From: DYKG01 sp964596185
GTDB taxonomy: Bacteria > Muiribacteriota > Ozemobacteria > Ozemobacterales > Ozemobacteraceae
Reading direction: 5' to 3'
NCBI GenBank assembly: GCA_964596185.1
Contig: CAZQUE010000002.1
Location: 62,001-126,000, forward strand
DNA: 64,000 nucleotides
Below are positions 41,218-51,522 of this stretch, piece after piece (positions within the stretch are counted from its first letter, which is position 1; every line of letters starts with the position of its first letter). A model generated the notes under the pieces. That model was not told the DNA's origin, ran no database searches, and was given only the letters and a program-made list of their open reading frames with translations. The translations under genes were made by a program, and so were the position numbers.

Positions 41218-44200
41218 TTTTGCGCTCCGTCAACTGAACGCAGCTTGAAGGCCTGACGCAGGGCTTCGTTGATGACGCACTCGTAGCCTTCTATTCGTGC
41301 CAGAACCACACCCTGATCGTCGATGAAGTCGATGTCGGCTCCGGCGATCTGAGCTCCGATTCTTCGGGTATTAGCCCGGATAAGCACTTTTTCAGGAAAA
41401 TTCCGGCAATATTGTCGGTAATGGGCGGCATAACCCGGCAATGATGGGGCGCCGGCGCTCTGGCAGGTCCAGAGGATCATCAGTTGATAGGCGGCATCGA
41501 CGGCCATCGGATCTGAATACCACCGGGTGCACAAGGTGTCGCCAGACCAGTTCTCCGGGGGCAGCGCAGCCCGGCTGCGTGCGGCTATTCCATGATCAGA
41601 CCAGCCTTCCACGGATTCAATGGCTTTAAAGAAATCGCCGTGAAAAAGATCTTTCTGGTAGGCCTCATTTACCGAATTTGGATAAACGAGATGACAGTCG
41701 CAGGGGAGTGGCGCCGGCGCAATTTGTGGCAGCTTCTCGGCGAGAATGACTTCGGCCCGGGCATTGACAATCTGGCGACCGTTGAGGTCAGACCTTATTT
41801 CGGTGGCAACGATGAACTGATCGCCGCTTTTCACCGGTTTAGCCGAATAGAATTCAATCTTTTTCGTGCCGTTTTGCAGGACAACGCCTTTTAGAACACG
41901 CATTTCATCATAGCCGACGAATTGCAGACCGGGGTTCTGCATAATTGCAGTATGAACGAGCATTTCAGCAGTAACGGCCATCGGCAGAACCGCATCGCCG
42001 TTCATCACATGGTCTTTGAGCCATGAATTGGCTTCAAGCTTGAGCTCGTAATCGAAAGCTTTAACCAACTTTTTTCCGGTATCGGCGCCCTCGCTTTTCT
42101 GCAGATTATTCTGACCTTTATCGCCGTGCTGGGCAATTTCGCCAATTATGCCGATTTCGACCGCGGCCGGATCATTGTGGCTAAGCTCGATAATGGGCTG
42201 TCGGGAACCGGTTTGCAATGGAATCAGACCAATACCTTCGGCGAGGAAGAGGTTGCGCAGTCCGGGAGTGACCATGCCGCCATCCCAGGGACCCCAGTTA
42301 AACGAAAGACTGCGGCAATCAGGGCGCAGAATCCTTAGTTTATGAGCCACTTTGTTGAGTACTTCGTTTGCCATGGCGTAATCGACCTGGCCGGTTCGGC
42401 CAAATCTTCCGGAAAACGAAGAGAAGAGAATGACGGCTTTGAGATTGTCGGGAATCAGGGCTTTCAACACTGCACGCAGGCCTTTTACCTTGGTGTCCAT
42501 AACATCATCGAGCTGATCCCGGGTTTTGTCTTCGATCTTGCGGTCACGTAGCACTCCGGCTCCGTGAATCAGGCCGGTAATTGCGCCTAGTTCCTGGCGA
42601 ATCTGCCCTGCGACTGCAGCAATTTCTTTTTCATCGCGGATGTCGGCGGAATAATAGGCAACTTTGCTGCCTGCTTTGCCAAAATCAGCAAGATTGTCGA
42701 GAATCTCACGATTAGCCATGCGTGATTTGAATTCTGCTTCAAGCTCTTTTGGGGTCAGTTTCTTGCCGGCATTTTTCAGAATCGCTTCTTTAATCGCGGG
42801 TTCACTGGTTAAGCTTCTGAGCCAGGCAGGTTCTTCGCTCGGCGCAGAAGAGCGGCCTATAAGAGCGAAACGACAATGATACTTTCTGGCCATGGCAATT
42901 GCTGTAGCTGCGGTGACGCCCCGGGCGCCGCCGGTAACTATGATCACGTCCTCACCGGTGAAGGTGGGCGAGGTAGCCACGTTTTCTTCGAGATTACAGG
43001 TTTCTTCGACCAGAGTCAGGCGAGAAGACTTGGTCAGGCCAGTTTCGAGTGGGCCGGCCACCAACAGTTCGCGAACGAGTTTTTCGGCGGCAGCTTCATC
43101 TTTAAAGCGGTAGTCAAGATCGATAGCCCGGGCGGTGACATTCGGCCACTCGTGGCTGATTGTCTTGGTCAGACCGGCGAGGCCACCCTGAACCGGATCA
43201 ACTGTTCGGGTAAGGTTTTCAAGCCCAAATGAACCGTCAAGTCGACTGACGGTAGCAACCAGGCCGGGATTGCTTTTTTGAATTGATGCTCCGGCTTTTT
43301 GTACCGCCATAAAAGCATCTTTCAGGAATTCTTCAGATGCTTCGTTCCAAAGACCATTTGAAATTCTTTCCGGTTGAGGTGCAAGAATGACTATTCCGCG
43401 TAGATTCGGTTCGAATTTGCCGGCGGCGATTTCGGCAAGCCCTGATTTTTGTGTCTTGAGGCCATGCTTTTCAAACTGCTCGCAGACCACAGTGCTGAAT
43501 TCACTGCCGTCGTCACTGACAACGACAAGATCACCCTTGTTCAAAATAGCTTTGCCACTGGCTTTAGCATCGAGTTCGCGGGTTTTGAGAACTGTGCGCT
43601 TGAGCGGAAAAAGCTCGGGCTCTTGCTTTTGTTCTTTTTGCACAACTGGTTGAGGCGGGGTTGCCGCTGAAGTTACTGCAGTAGCTGTTGCCGGAGCGGA
43701 AGCGCTACAGAGAAAATCGATAATCTGGCCAATGGTGCGGAAGTTGCCAAGATCGCCCGGTTGCACTACCGGTGCGTCTGGAACTCTTTCCTGGAAGGCG
43801 GAAAGGATTTCGACACGTTTGATCGAGTCGATGCCAAGATCGGCTTCCATGTCCATTTCAGGGTTGAGCATATCTACTGGATAACCGGTTTTGTCGGCGA
43901 CAACTTCAAGTAATGTTGCATTGATATGCCCCTGTGAGGCAGTCGCCGGCTGGTTGCCGGGCTCAGGCAAACTGTTTTGGCCAAGATGCTCAAGGATCTG
44001 GGCGAGGGTGCGCAGTTTGCCGAGCTGATCTGGCTGCACTACCGGCGCGTCTGGCAGCCTTTCCTGCATTGCCGACATGATTTCGACACGTTTGATCGAG
44101 TCGATGCCGAGATCGGCTTCCATGTCCATTTCGAGATTAAGCATATCCGACGGGTAGCCGGTTTTTTCGCTGACAACTTCGAGTAGAACCGGCACGATAT

Positions 44201-47200
44201 TCGTGGCGGAACCTGCGCCAGTTTGGACTTGAGCGGCAGGCATGGCGGATGCCGAAACGTTGGCCGTGGCGTTCTGGCCAAGATGTTCGAGAATCTGGGC
44301 GAGGGTGCGCAGTTTGCCGAGCTGATCTGGCTGCACTACCGGCGCGTNNNNNNNNNNNNNNNNNNNNNNNNNNNNNNNNNNNNNNNNNNNNNNNNNNNNN
44401 NNNNNNNNNNNNNNNNNNNNNNNNNNNNNNNNNNNNNNNNNNNNNNNATCTGGGCGAGGGTGCGCAGTTTGCCGAGCTGATCTGGCTGCACTACCGGCGC
44501 GTCTGGCAGCCTTTCCTGCATTGCCGACATGATTTCGACACGTTTGATCGAGTCGATGCCGAGATCGGCTTCCATGTCCATTTCGAGATTAAGCATATCC
44601 GACGGGTAGCCGGTTTTTTCGCTGACGACTTCGAGCAGAACGGGTGCGATATTGGCTGCAGGCTGGGCCTGGGCAGGCGGCATAGTTACAACATTTGCCG
44701 GAGCGGGCGTGCTGATAGGTCGAATCGGTTGCATTGCGGCAGAGGCTTGAGCCGTCGGGGTAGTTTGCGGTCTTTCGGCAACAAAAGCGGGCTGGAAAGC
44801 AGCTTGCCGAGTTTGTGCCGGTTGTTGCTGGATTACGGAGCCAGTCGTTACCGAAGCGCCATTTGCAGTCGGCATGTTGTTGTTGATGAGTGCCAGGATG
44901 GTGTTCTGGGCCTGTTCCTGCCCTTCGAGGAAGCGGCGGTGCAGGTCGGCAGTCTGCTGTTGCAATGTTTGCAGAGCTCCCAGGGTTTCACGGGCCAGGC
45001 GCAGTGATTCGGGTGCTGCGGCAGGAACCGACTGAACCGGCAAAGCTTGGCTAACGGTTGGCTGTGCCGGCGGATTGTATGAAGCTGTGGGCGTTTGGCC
45101 TGGCAGTTGCTGCCCGACCGATGCAGAAAATGCTGTTGTCTGGATCTGGGGCGCAGATTTTGCCTGGTTTTGATCAAAGTTCATGGCCGGTTTAACAGGC
45201 GGCTTGTCCAGCTCTTCAATGACTTTGAGCTGGGCGGGAGATTTGTAGTTTGCGCCGCAAACCGGGAAAGTAAGGCGTGGTTTAGGCTTGTTGGCCTGTT
45301 GATTGAGCCATAATTCGCCGTTCTGCCAGAATTTGAGGTCAATCTGATAACCCATGGCACTTAGTTGGGCGATTACCCTGGCGCAGTCGACGACACCAGA
45401 TCGGCGGCCTGCCGAGGAATCGGTAGCGATAACGGTAAAATCTTTTCCCTCAAGAATGGCTTTGATAAGGTTTAACATTTTGCCGCCAGGGCCAACTTCG
45501 ATGAAGGTGCGAATGCCGTCGGCATACATTTTTTCGATGATTTCGACGAACCTGACCTGGTTAGCCAGCTGGTTGCCGAGAAGTTTTTTCACTTCGGCAT
45601 CTTTTTCGGGGTAAGTTTCGGCAGTGGTATTGGCATAGACCCTTGCTTTAATTTTGCCGAATTTGAGCTTTTTCAGGTAGTCATAAAAGGGTGCGGCGGC
45701 GTCGGCGACCAGGCTGCTGTGGAATGCTCCGGCCACTTTTAGAACGGTTCCCCGCATTTTTCTTTCTTTGAATATCTTCTGGGCGCGACCTATCTCTTCA
45801 GTTCGTCCTGAAAGAACGACCTGAGCGGGAGAATTGTGATTGGCAACTACCAGATCAAGTTTTTCTGAGGCGATAATTTCTTCGACAGCCTTGCGCTCCG
45901 CGGCAACGGCAATCATGCCGCCACGATCGCCTTCGCCACTTGCCATCAATTCTCCGCGTCGGCGGGAGATCTGGGCGAGGGTGGCACTGTCAAAAGCACC
46001 GGCTGCGCAGAGGCTGACAAGCTCGCCATAGGAATGGCCAGCAAAGGCTTCGGCTTTAACTCCGAGTTTTTCGAGAAAGCGCCAGGTGCCGATCGATACG
46101 GTGCCGATCGCCGGCTGGGCGACGTCGGTGGCCCGAAGCAGTTCCTCGACCCGGCCGTCTTTTTCAGGATCGTATTGTGGTATCGGATAAATTCGGTCAA
46201 TTAGTCGGTAACCCCGTTCGTCGAGAGCTCCAATGGCCGAGTCTGCTACTGCCAGTTCGGCAAATGCTTCGGGAGCGAAACAGTTTACGTCGAGGCCCAT
46301 TCCGACATATTGTGAACCTTGGCCAGGGAAAATGACGCCGATTGGGGCGTTTTTCTGGCTGGTTTCGTAGCAGGCACCGTTGGGAAGGCAGAAGCTCTGG
46401 CTCTCACGAGCAATTTGCTGCTTAACTTCGCCGATTATTTTCCCAAGCTCATCGTTGTGGCTGTCGAAAGCGAAGCAAAGTCGGTGGGAATGTTTCACAT
46501 CGAAAGTCTGGCGGGTTTTTGCGGCCCAGGTGCGTTTTGCAGCTGGCGTAGCAGCTTTGATTGCTTCATCGAGAGCCTGGTTGATGGCCGCTGGAGAGTT
46601 GCCGGAAATCGAAGCGATCTCGATACCACGCGGCCAGTCATAGCAAAGCTTTTCCGGCTTGTATTCTGAAAGGACAACATGATAGTTGCTGCCACCAAAG
46701 CCCAAAGAGCTTACTGCAGCATATCGGGTTCCGTCGTGAAGCCATGGCCTGATCTTGTCGGGCAGCCAGAACGGATTGTTCTCACTACGTAGTGCCTTAG
46801 CAGGTTTTGAAACCTTGATTGTCGGAGGAATTACTTTATGGTGAAGGGCGAGCGCAGCCTTGATAAGTCCGGCCGAACCGGCGGCAGCTTTGGTGTGGCC
46901 GATCTGAGATTTGACTGAGCCAATGGCGCACCAGGGTTTTTCGGTGTCGGAATTGCCGTAAATTTCTTTGAGAGCGTTGACTTCAACTTCGTCTCCGGCA
47001 CCGGTGCCGGTGCCATGCGCTTCAAGATAAGAAATGTCTCGCGGGGTAATGCCGGCCTGCTCATAGGCGCGGCGAAGAACCTTGGTCTGACCTTTGGGGC
47101 TGGGCGCATAAATCGCCTTACCTTTACCGTCGCTGGAAGTGCCGACGGCATTGATGCAGGCGTAAATTCTATCGCCATCGCGTTCGGCATCAGAAAGTCG

Positions 47201-48049
47201 CTTGAGAACATACATGCCGATACCTTCGCCGATAATGGTGCCGTCGTTGTCTTCACTGAACGGACGGGCCTGTCCGGTTGGCGACAATGCCGGAGTTTTA
47301 CAGAAACACATATACATGAAAATGTCGTTGAAAGTATCAACGCCACCGGTAATCGCCATATCTGATTTCCCGGCCCAAAGCTCCATTGCGGCGAGGTTGA
47401 GCGCACTCAAGGCGCTGCCACAGGCGGCGTCAACAACGCAGTTGGTTCCGCCAAGGTCGAAGCGATTGGCGATGCGTCCTGCGGCTACATTGCCGAGCAG
47501 TCCGGGGAAAGAATTTTCCTGCCAGGAAACATAAGATTTGCCAATGTTGTCGATGACTTCATTGGTAATGTTTTCAGGAATACCCGCATGAAGCATGGCT
47601 CGCCGCCAGATCGGGTGTCCCAGGCGGGCGCCCAGCGGAATAACCAGTTCGAGGGTTCCGGTTAAGCCGAGAATGACGCTGACGTTGTCGCGGTTGAATT
47701 CGCGCTGACCGGCATAGCCGGCATCGGCGAGTGCGCCTTGGGCGACAACCAGGCTCAAAAGTTGCGAAGTATCGATCGAATCTAGGTCGGATGGGCTAAT
47801 TCCCCATTCGGCCGGGTTAAAGTCGACGGCATCGAGAAACCCGCCGTTTTTGGTATAAACTTTATCAGCCGCTTTCTTGTCGGCATTGTAAAAATCATTG
47901 CCGCTCCAATGCGTTTCAGGAACCTCAGATATTGCATCGATCTTTTCTTTGATGATGCCCCAGTAATCTTCAAGAGTCTGCGCCTTGGGAAAAAGGCAGC
48001 TCATGCCGACAATCGCCAGGGGTTCGAAAGTTTGTTTTTTCTGCTTCAT
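41214..48049 (-). CDS. pfaA: PfaA-type polyunsaturated fatty acid synthase subunit: KS-MAT-tandem ACP-KR-DH (interrupted by assembly gap)
   Basis: One gene broken only by the N-run at 44348-44447; frame across it cannot be judged. KS at the N-terminus with VVDAACGSALSA, EAHGTGTGAGD and SQIGHTKAAAG; malonyl-type AT with IFPGQGSQYVGMG and AGHSYGE; a long Gln/Pro/Ala-rich linker; tandem ACPs with LGIDSIKRVEI (phosphopantetheine Ser codons at 44549-44551, 44097-44099, 43824-43826); KR from about 42960 to 42130 (TGGARGVTAA, SSFSGRFGRTGQVDYAMAN); DH-like region to the end (LKDHVMNGDAVLPM). Start ATG 48049 chosen for the AGGA 8 nt upstream; ATG 48067 or TTG 48082 would add 6 or 11 residues. Builds the chain with PfaC and PfaD. 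Confidence 0.92.
43740..44660 (-). repeat. Tandem acyl carrier protein repeats with near-identical DNA
   Basis: ACP modules of about 91 residues (273 nt between Ser codons 44097 and 43824). Segments 43996-44050, 44293-44347 and 44448-44502 are the same 55-base stretch, and 44051-44200 matches 44503-44650 with few differences. The gap sits inside this array. At least four ACPs are implied: one before the gap, one whose tail alone is visible after it, and two complete ones. Confidence 0.85.
44348..44447. other. Assembly gap (100 N)
   Basis: Exactly 100 N, a conventional placeholder for unknown length. Flanks are copies of the same ACP sequence, so this is probably a collapsed or unresolved repeat; the missing DNA and the number of ACPs are unknown. 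Confidence 0.95.
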
Positions 48050-48352
48050 ACCTGTAGTCCTGTTCATAGATTTGTAAACCAATATAAGACAAATGTCTTT
48101 GCCTGTGGCCCGGCGGCAACTCTTGGTTTAAAACCTTTGTTGGCGCTGCTTTAGGCAAAAACCCTTTTGTCGTGTTTCGCAATAAATTTGCAAAGATGTT
48201 AACACGCCACGTATTTTTTTTCGAGTTTTATTTATCTTTCCGATAGGTCAGAAGATTTTTTGGACAAAGCCAGAGTTTTTCTTTTTTACAAGTGCAGGCG
48301 GCAACCAATCGGCTCGTTCGAATCCCAATCCGGTAGTGCAGGATTAATCGAG
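48050..48352 (-). other. Non-coding stretch between the PPTase gene and pfaA
   Basis: 303 nt with no convincing gene on either strand. It becomes AT-rich around 48180-48300 and contains a nested inverted repeat (CGTGTT 48171-48176 with AACACG 48201-48206, GCAA/TTGC inside). It may hold an internal promoter for pfaA; I cannot point to a reliable -35/-10 pair. The only sizeable break in the pfa-ole run. Confidence 0.5.
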
Positions 48353-49051
48353 TTAAATGATTTTTTGTATTTTCAGGGGCAGTTCGACTCCCGCCAAGGC
48401 AACAGAGCCAACATAATCAGGCTCAAGGGCAAAATCGCTAAAGTGCCAGAAATCGGCAGGCTTTTCTGCGCCTTCGAGGCCGATAAGGCCTGCGGCAGGA
48501 GCGAATGAAATGCGCACCCGCCCAAGGCCGCCTATTCCATCGCCGGTTGCTTTCAGATAAGCTTCTTTACGAGTCCAGCCGCGAAAAAACGCCTGGCGCG
48601 GCTCGCTTTGAGCTTGCCAGGATGCGATTTCCTCGGGTCCAAAAAAACGCTTCATGATCGGTTCAAAATCAAGCGGTCGACTAAGACTCTCGATGTCAAT
48701 GCCGCACTGGCACGGGGCAAAAAGCAGCACGAGCCGGTCCAGACTATGAGATATGTTGAACTGCAGCTCTGGGAAATCGAGCAGCGATGGTTTGCCGTGT
48801 ATGCCGGTCGCCAGCCGCAAAGTCGCCGGGTCAGCCTGCAGATAACTCCCCGCCAGCAGGCGCAGAAATCCGCGCGAGCCAAGAAAGGCGCGTCGGGCAG
48901 AAGAATTACTGAACCTCGCCAGATGCGCCTTTTCGTCATGATTGAGCAGTAGCTGCAATTCTTCCGCGTGATCGACCAGCTGTTGAAGGTCGACGATCCA
49001 GAGGTCGCAGTGATGCTCTGGAGGTTGCAACTGACCGGTATTAAAAACCAT
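48353..49051 (-). CDS. pfaE: 4'-phosphopantetheinyl transferase, Sfp type (PfaE role)
   Basis: 232 residues, normal for Sfp-type enzymes. Motifs in order: IHGKPSLLDFPELQFNISHS (about 83-102), CGIDIESL with the Mg-binding Asp-x-Glu near 118, RFFGPEE, and FFRGWTRKEAYLKATGDGI near 160-178. It transfers phosphopantetheine from CoA to the Ser of the ACP array in PfaA; dedicated transferases of this kind accompany pfa clusters as PfaE. The start lies 3 nt past the pfaD stop, so the pair is co-transcribed. The symbol rests on context as much as sequence. Confidence 0.9.
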   Translation of the reverse strand: MVFNTGQLQPPEHHCDLWIVDLQQLVDHAEELQLLLNHDEKAHLARFSNSSARRAFLGSRGFLRLLAGSYLQADPATLRLATGIHGKPSLLDFPELQFNISHSLDRLVLLFAPCQCGIDIESLSRPLDFEPIMKRFFGPEEIASWQAQSEPRQAFFRGWTRKEAYLKATGDGIGGLGRVRISFAPAAGLIGLEGAEKPADFWHFSDFALEPDYVGSVALAGVELPLKIQKII

Positions 49052-49054
49052 AAT

Positions 49055-50716
49055 TCAGATGAGCTGAGTGATCTCTGCTGCTTTGAGCGGAGTGAGGGCG
49101 CAGATTTCGGGTGCAAATCCGATACCCTGCATGCGCAGCTGAGAAAAACGCATTTCCAGAGCCGTGCCGTAAAGCAGGTTCATCGCAACATCATATACTT
49201 TGCGATTTTGCCATTCTTCAAGGAAACTGCCTTTAACCCATTCGTTAAAAGCTCCCATCGCCGGGCCACACCAGATCTGAAAATCGACCTTGCGTTGTTC
49301 ATCGCCGCTGACCGCCCAGCGTGGCGATTTGCCTAGATACCATCTGAAGACCAGTGCCATCTTGTGATGCGGCTCACGATTGGCACGCTCAACCTGAGAC
49401 GGGTCGCGCTGCTGAAAAAACTGCTCGGTTTGTTGCCAGATTTCAGCAAGGCTGGCCTTGAAAATCGTTTTTTCGATATTCTGGCGCTCGGCAGCAGGTA
49501 TCTCTTCAATACTGTTGTATTGACGATATATCTCATAAAGCTTTTGAGCACGCATCGCGAACATTGTGCCTCTTTTGAGAACCTGAACCGTAACGCCCAT
49601 CTCAAACATATCGCCGGCAGGTGCCATGGCCATGTCGGCCTGACCGGCTCCGGCGAGCATAATTCGCGCCGCGTCAGAGGTTCCTGACTCGATGCAGGCC
49701 TGATTAACCGTGCCGGTAACTACATAGGCTGCACCCATGGCAAATGCAGCCGCAACCGACGCCGGCGTGCCGTTGCCGCCGCCAAAACCCACACGTAGCG
49801 GCATTTCATACTGGTATTCTTTTTGCAGACGGTTTTTCAGGGCAATCATTGTTGGGTGCAGCGATACTGCCGGCCGATTATCGGTGTGGCCGCCAGAATC
49901 CGCTTCAGAAGTGAGATCCTGTGCAACGGGAATTCGTGCGGCAAGCCTGGCTTGTTCAGGGGTTATAACTCCTGATTCTACAAGCTTGAGCAGCATTTTT
50001 TCGGGGGGTGGCGCGAAAAATTTACTGGCGACTTCAACCCGCGAAACTTTGGCGATTATTTTATTGGGAACGACGATGTTGCCGTTTTGATCCTGATGAA
50101 TGCCGGTGACACGGTAGCGCACCAGCGGCAGGGTCATCGTCAGAAAAGCCGATGCTTCGATCAGTCGAACTTCATGCTTGAGATAAAGGTCGACGATTTC
50201 GTCTTCAAGTCCCTTTTCGTTGGGGCTGTGAATAAGATTGAAGCCGAATGGCACAGGTTCTTCAAGATTCTTCATGCGCAGAATCGCTTTTTCGACCTGA
50301 GCCGGAGATTCGCCGGCGGCACCGATAAAGCCGAGCATGCCGTTGCGGCCAAGCTCAATTGCGATTTCGGGGGAGCTTATTCCGTGGGCCATAGAACCGC
50401 CAATATAGGCGTATTTCAGGCCATGGTCGTTACAAAACGACGGATCACCAAGAAATTCCAGATTCTTGGGCATAGAAAGTCCCATTAATGGGAAACTGCC
50501 GGCAGGACGAGTGTTGAGATCGAAATTTATCTGTCCTTCAGTGCAAAACGAAAGCTTGCCATCATGCAGAATGGCAAAGACCGGCTTTTTCAGGTCTCTT
50601 AGCAGAGTGCTTACCTCGGCTGGACTGCTGACGAGTTTCGATTGGTCGCCGATCCACCAGCCATGATGCATTTGTTGATGAATTGCCGGCCAGGCACATA
50701 ATTGTTGATTTGACAT
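49055..50716 (-). CDS. pfaD: PfaD, FMN-dependent trans-acting enoyl reductase
   Basis: 553 residues, the usual length of PfaD. Nitronate monooxygenase/2-nitropropane dioxygenase-type TIM barrel: AYIGGSMAHGISSPEIAIEL (about 107-126), GMLGFIGAAGESPAQVEKAI, VGFGGGNGTPASVAAAFAMG and AAYVVTGTVNQACIESGT, then the C-terminal helical part with VFRWYLGKSPRWAV typical of PfaD. By family knowledge it reduces enoyl intermediates on PfaA/PfaC. First gene of the pfa-ole run; GGAGG lies 13 nt upstream of the ATG, rather far, and a promoter candidate lies about 55 nt upstream. Confidence 0.93.
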   Translation of the reverse strand: MSNQQLCAWPAIHQQMHHGWWIGDQSKLVSSPAEVSTLLRDLKKPVFAILHDGKLSFCTEGQINFDLNTRPAGSFPLMGLSMPKNLEFLGDPSFCNDHGLKYAYIGGSMAHGISSPEIAIELGRNGMLGFIGAAGESPAQVEKAILRMKNLEEPVPFGFNLIHSPNEKGLEDEIVDLYLKHEVRLIEASAFLTMTLPLVRYRVTGIHQDQNGNIVVPNKIIAKVSRVEVASKFFAPPPEKMLLKLVESGVITPEQARLAARIPVAQDLTSEADSGGHTDNRPAVSLHPTMIALKNRLQKEYQYEMPLRVGFGGGNGTPASVAAAFAMGAAYVVTGTVNQACIESGTSDAARIMLAGAGQADMAMAPAGDMFEMGVTVQVLKRGTMFAMRAQKLYEIYRQYNSIEEIPAAERQNIEKTIFKASLAEIWQQTEQFFQQRDPSQVERANREPHHKMALVFRWYLGKSPRWAVSGDEQRKVDFQIWCGPAMGAFNEWVKGSFLEEWQNRKVYDVAMNLLYGTALEMRFSQLRMQGIGFAPEICALTPLKAAEITQLI

Positions 50717-50770
50717 AATTCAGCTAAAGCCTCCGGGGTATATTTGCAGTTCGTTGAAAATTTCGGCGCA

Positions 50771-50799
50771 ATTCTATCGTAAAAACATTAAAAAAACAA
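50771..50799 (-). promoter_or_regulatory. Candidate sigma-70 promoter of the pfa-ole run
   Basis: On the minus strand TTGTTT (50794-50799) and TAGAAT (50771-50776) are separated by exactly 17 bp, about 55 nt ahead of the pfaD start. The -10 matches 5 of 6 consensus bases and the -35 only 3 of 6. Confidence 0.45.
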
Positions 50800-50834
50800 C
50801 CACATTGACTCGGGCGATATTGTGCCAACCGCTT

Positions 50835-51386
50835 CTAATCAGCAAGAAGCCGAGTATTAATAAGTGTTACCAGCTCTTCGATTCCTTTATTATTTATTGG
50901 GGAAGCAAAGGTAAAGGCCAGGCGGTTGCCGCGGGTCAGGCCGATAATGGTCGGAATGCGGTAATCGATGCGCAAACTTCGGCCAATCAGTGAATGGTGA
51001 TCGATAACCGTAGCTATCGGCGGACTAATTCGGCTGAAGGCTGCGACAATTCGCTGGTGATGGTCGGCAAATTCGGTGCCGGCGGGATTGAAAAGCCAGA
51101 TAACGTCGGCAACCGGGTTGAAACGCAGGCTGAGAAAGTCGGCCCATTTGCGCACGTCGTGGCGCAGTTTCCAGCTGCCGGTAATGAAAATCATGGGGCG
51201 GGGAAGGTATTGCCGGTTGCTCCAGGTCTTGCCATCCAGATCAACGAGATCGAAGCTGGTCATCTGGTCGCCGGGCGCGATTTTATAAATATAAAGCGGT
51301 GGAAAGGATTTTTCCTCGGCAGCAATTGCTGAACTGTTTAATAGAATCAACAGCATTGTAACCAGCATTGAAATTCTTTTATACAT
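50835..51386 (-). CDS. Exported thioredoxin-fold protein lacking the CXXC motif
   Basis: 183 residues. Sec signal peptide about 1-22 (MLLILLNSSAIAA). The mature part follows the redoxin/AhpC-TSA pattern: PGDQMTSFDLVDLDGKTWS, then MIFITGSWKLRHDVRKWADF where active thioredoxins have the Cys pair, and IDYRIPTIIGLTRGN with the conserved cis-Pro. No cysteine is present at the active-site position, so it is not a standard oxidoreductase; a binding or assembly role is more likely. It is encoded upstream of pfaD on the same strand (118 nt gap with its own promoter candidate) and divergent from the hybrid kinase. Confidence 0.7.
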   Translation of the reverse strand: MYKRISMLVTMLLILLNSSAIAAEEKSFPPLYIYKIAPGDQMTSFDLVDLDGKTWSNRQYLPRPMIFITGSWKLRHDVRKWADFLSLRFNPVADVIWLFNPAGTEFADHHQRIVAAFSRISPPIATVIDHHSLIGRSLRIDYRIPTIIGLTRGNRLAFTFASPINNKGIEELVTLINTRLLAD

Positions 51387-51427
51387 GATCGTTCCGGGGT
51401 AAGATGCAAAATTATTGGTTTGTCATT

Positions 51428-51473
51428 GATTATATAATATAATCTAAAGGTAGAATTTAACCAATTATAATTG
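51428..51473. promoter_or_regulatory. Two AT-rich palindromes in a divergent promoter region
   Basis: GATTATAT/ATATAATC around a single base (51428-51444) and the perfect palindrome CAATTATAATTG (51462-51473) lie between the divergent thioredoxin-like and hybrid kinase genes. They contain -10-like sequences on both strands and could be overlapping promoters or operators. Palindromes of this AT-richness can arise by chance. Confidence 0.4.
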
Positions 51474-51522
51474 AAAACCATGGGTTGAAAGTGCTCTGAA
51501 AGCGCTGGTTGGAGAACCTTGT

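Noticed and set aside
44336..44480. Two separate synthase genes meeting at the gap
   Set aside because: The apparent start just below the gap is an internal GTG in an ACP, and both flanks are parts of the same repeated module, so one gene is far more likely.
44223..45007. Plus-strand ORFs reading through the N-run
   Set aside because: They are opposite-frame shadows of the ACP repeats and only look long because N does not create stop codons.
48311..48333. tRNA-like T-loop (GTTCGAATCC)
   Set aside because: The flanking bases do not form the 5-bp T-stem and no acceptor, D or anticodon arm surrounds it.
33991..50716. A conventional iterative polyketide (for example enediyne-type) cluster
   Set aside because: PfaD, the tandem ACPs, paired FabA-type hotdogs and a chain-length factor fused to KS identify a PUFA-type synthase, and oleABCD gives a specific downstream route.
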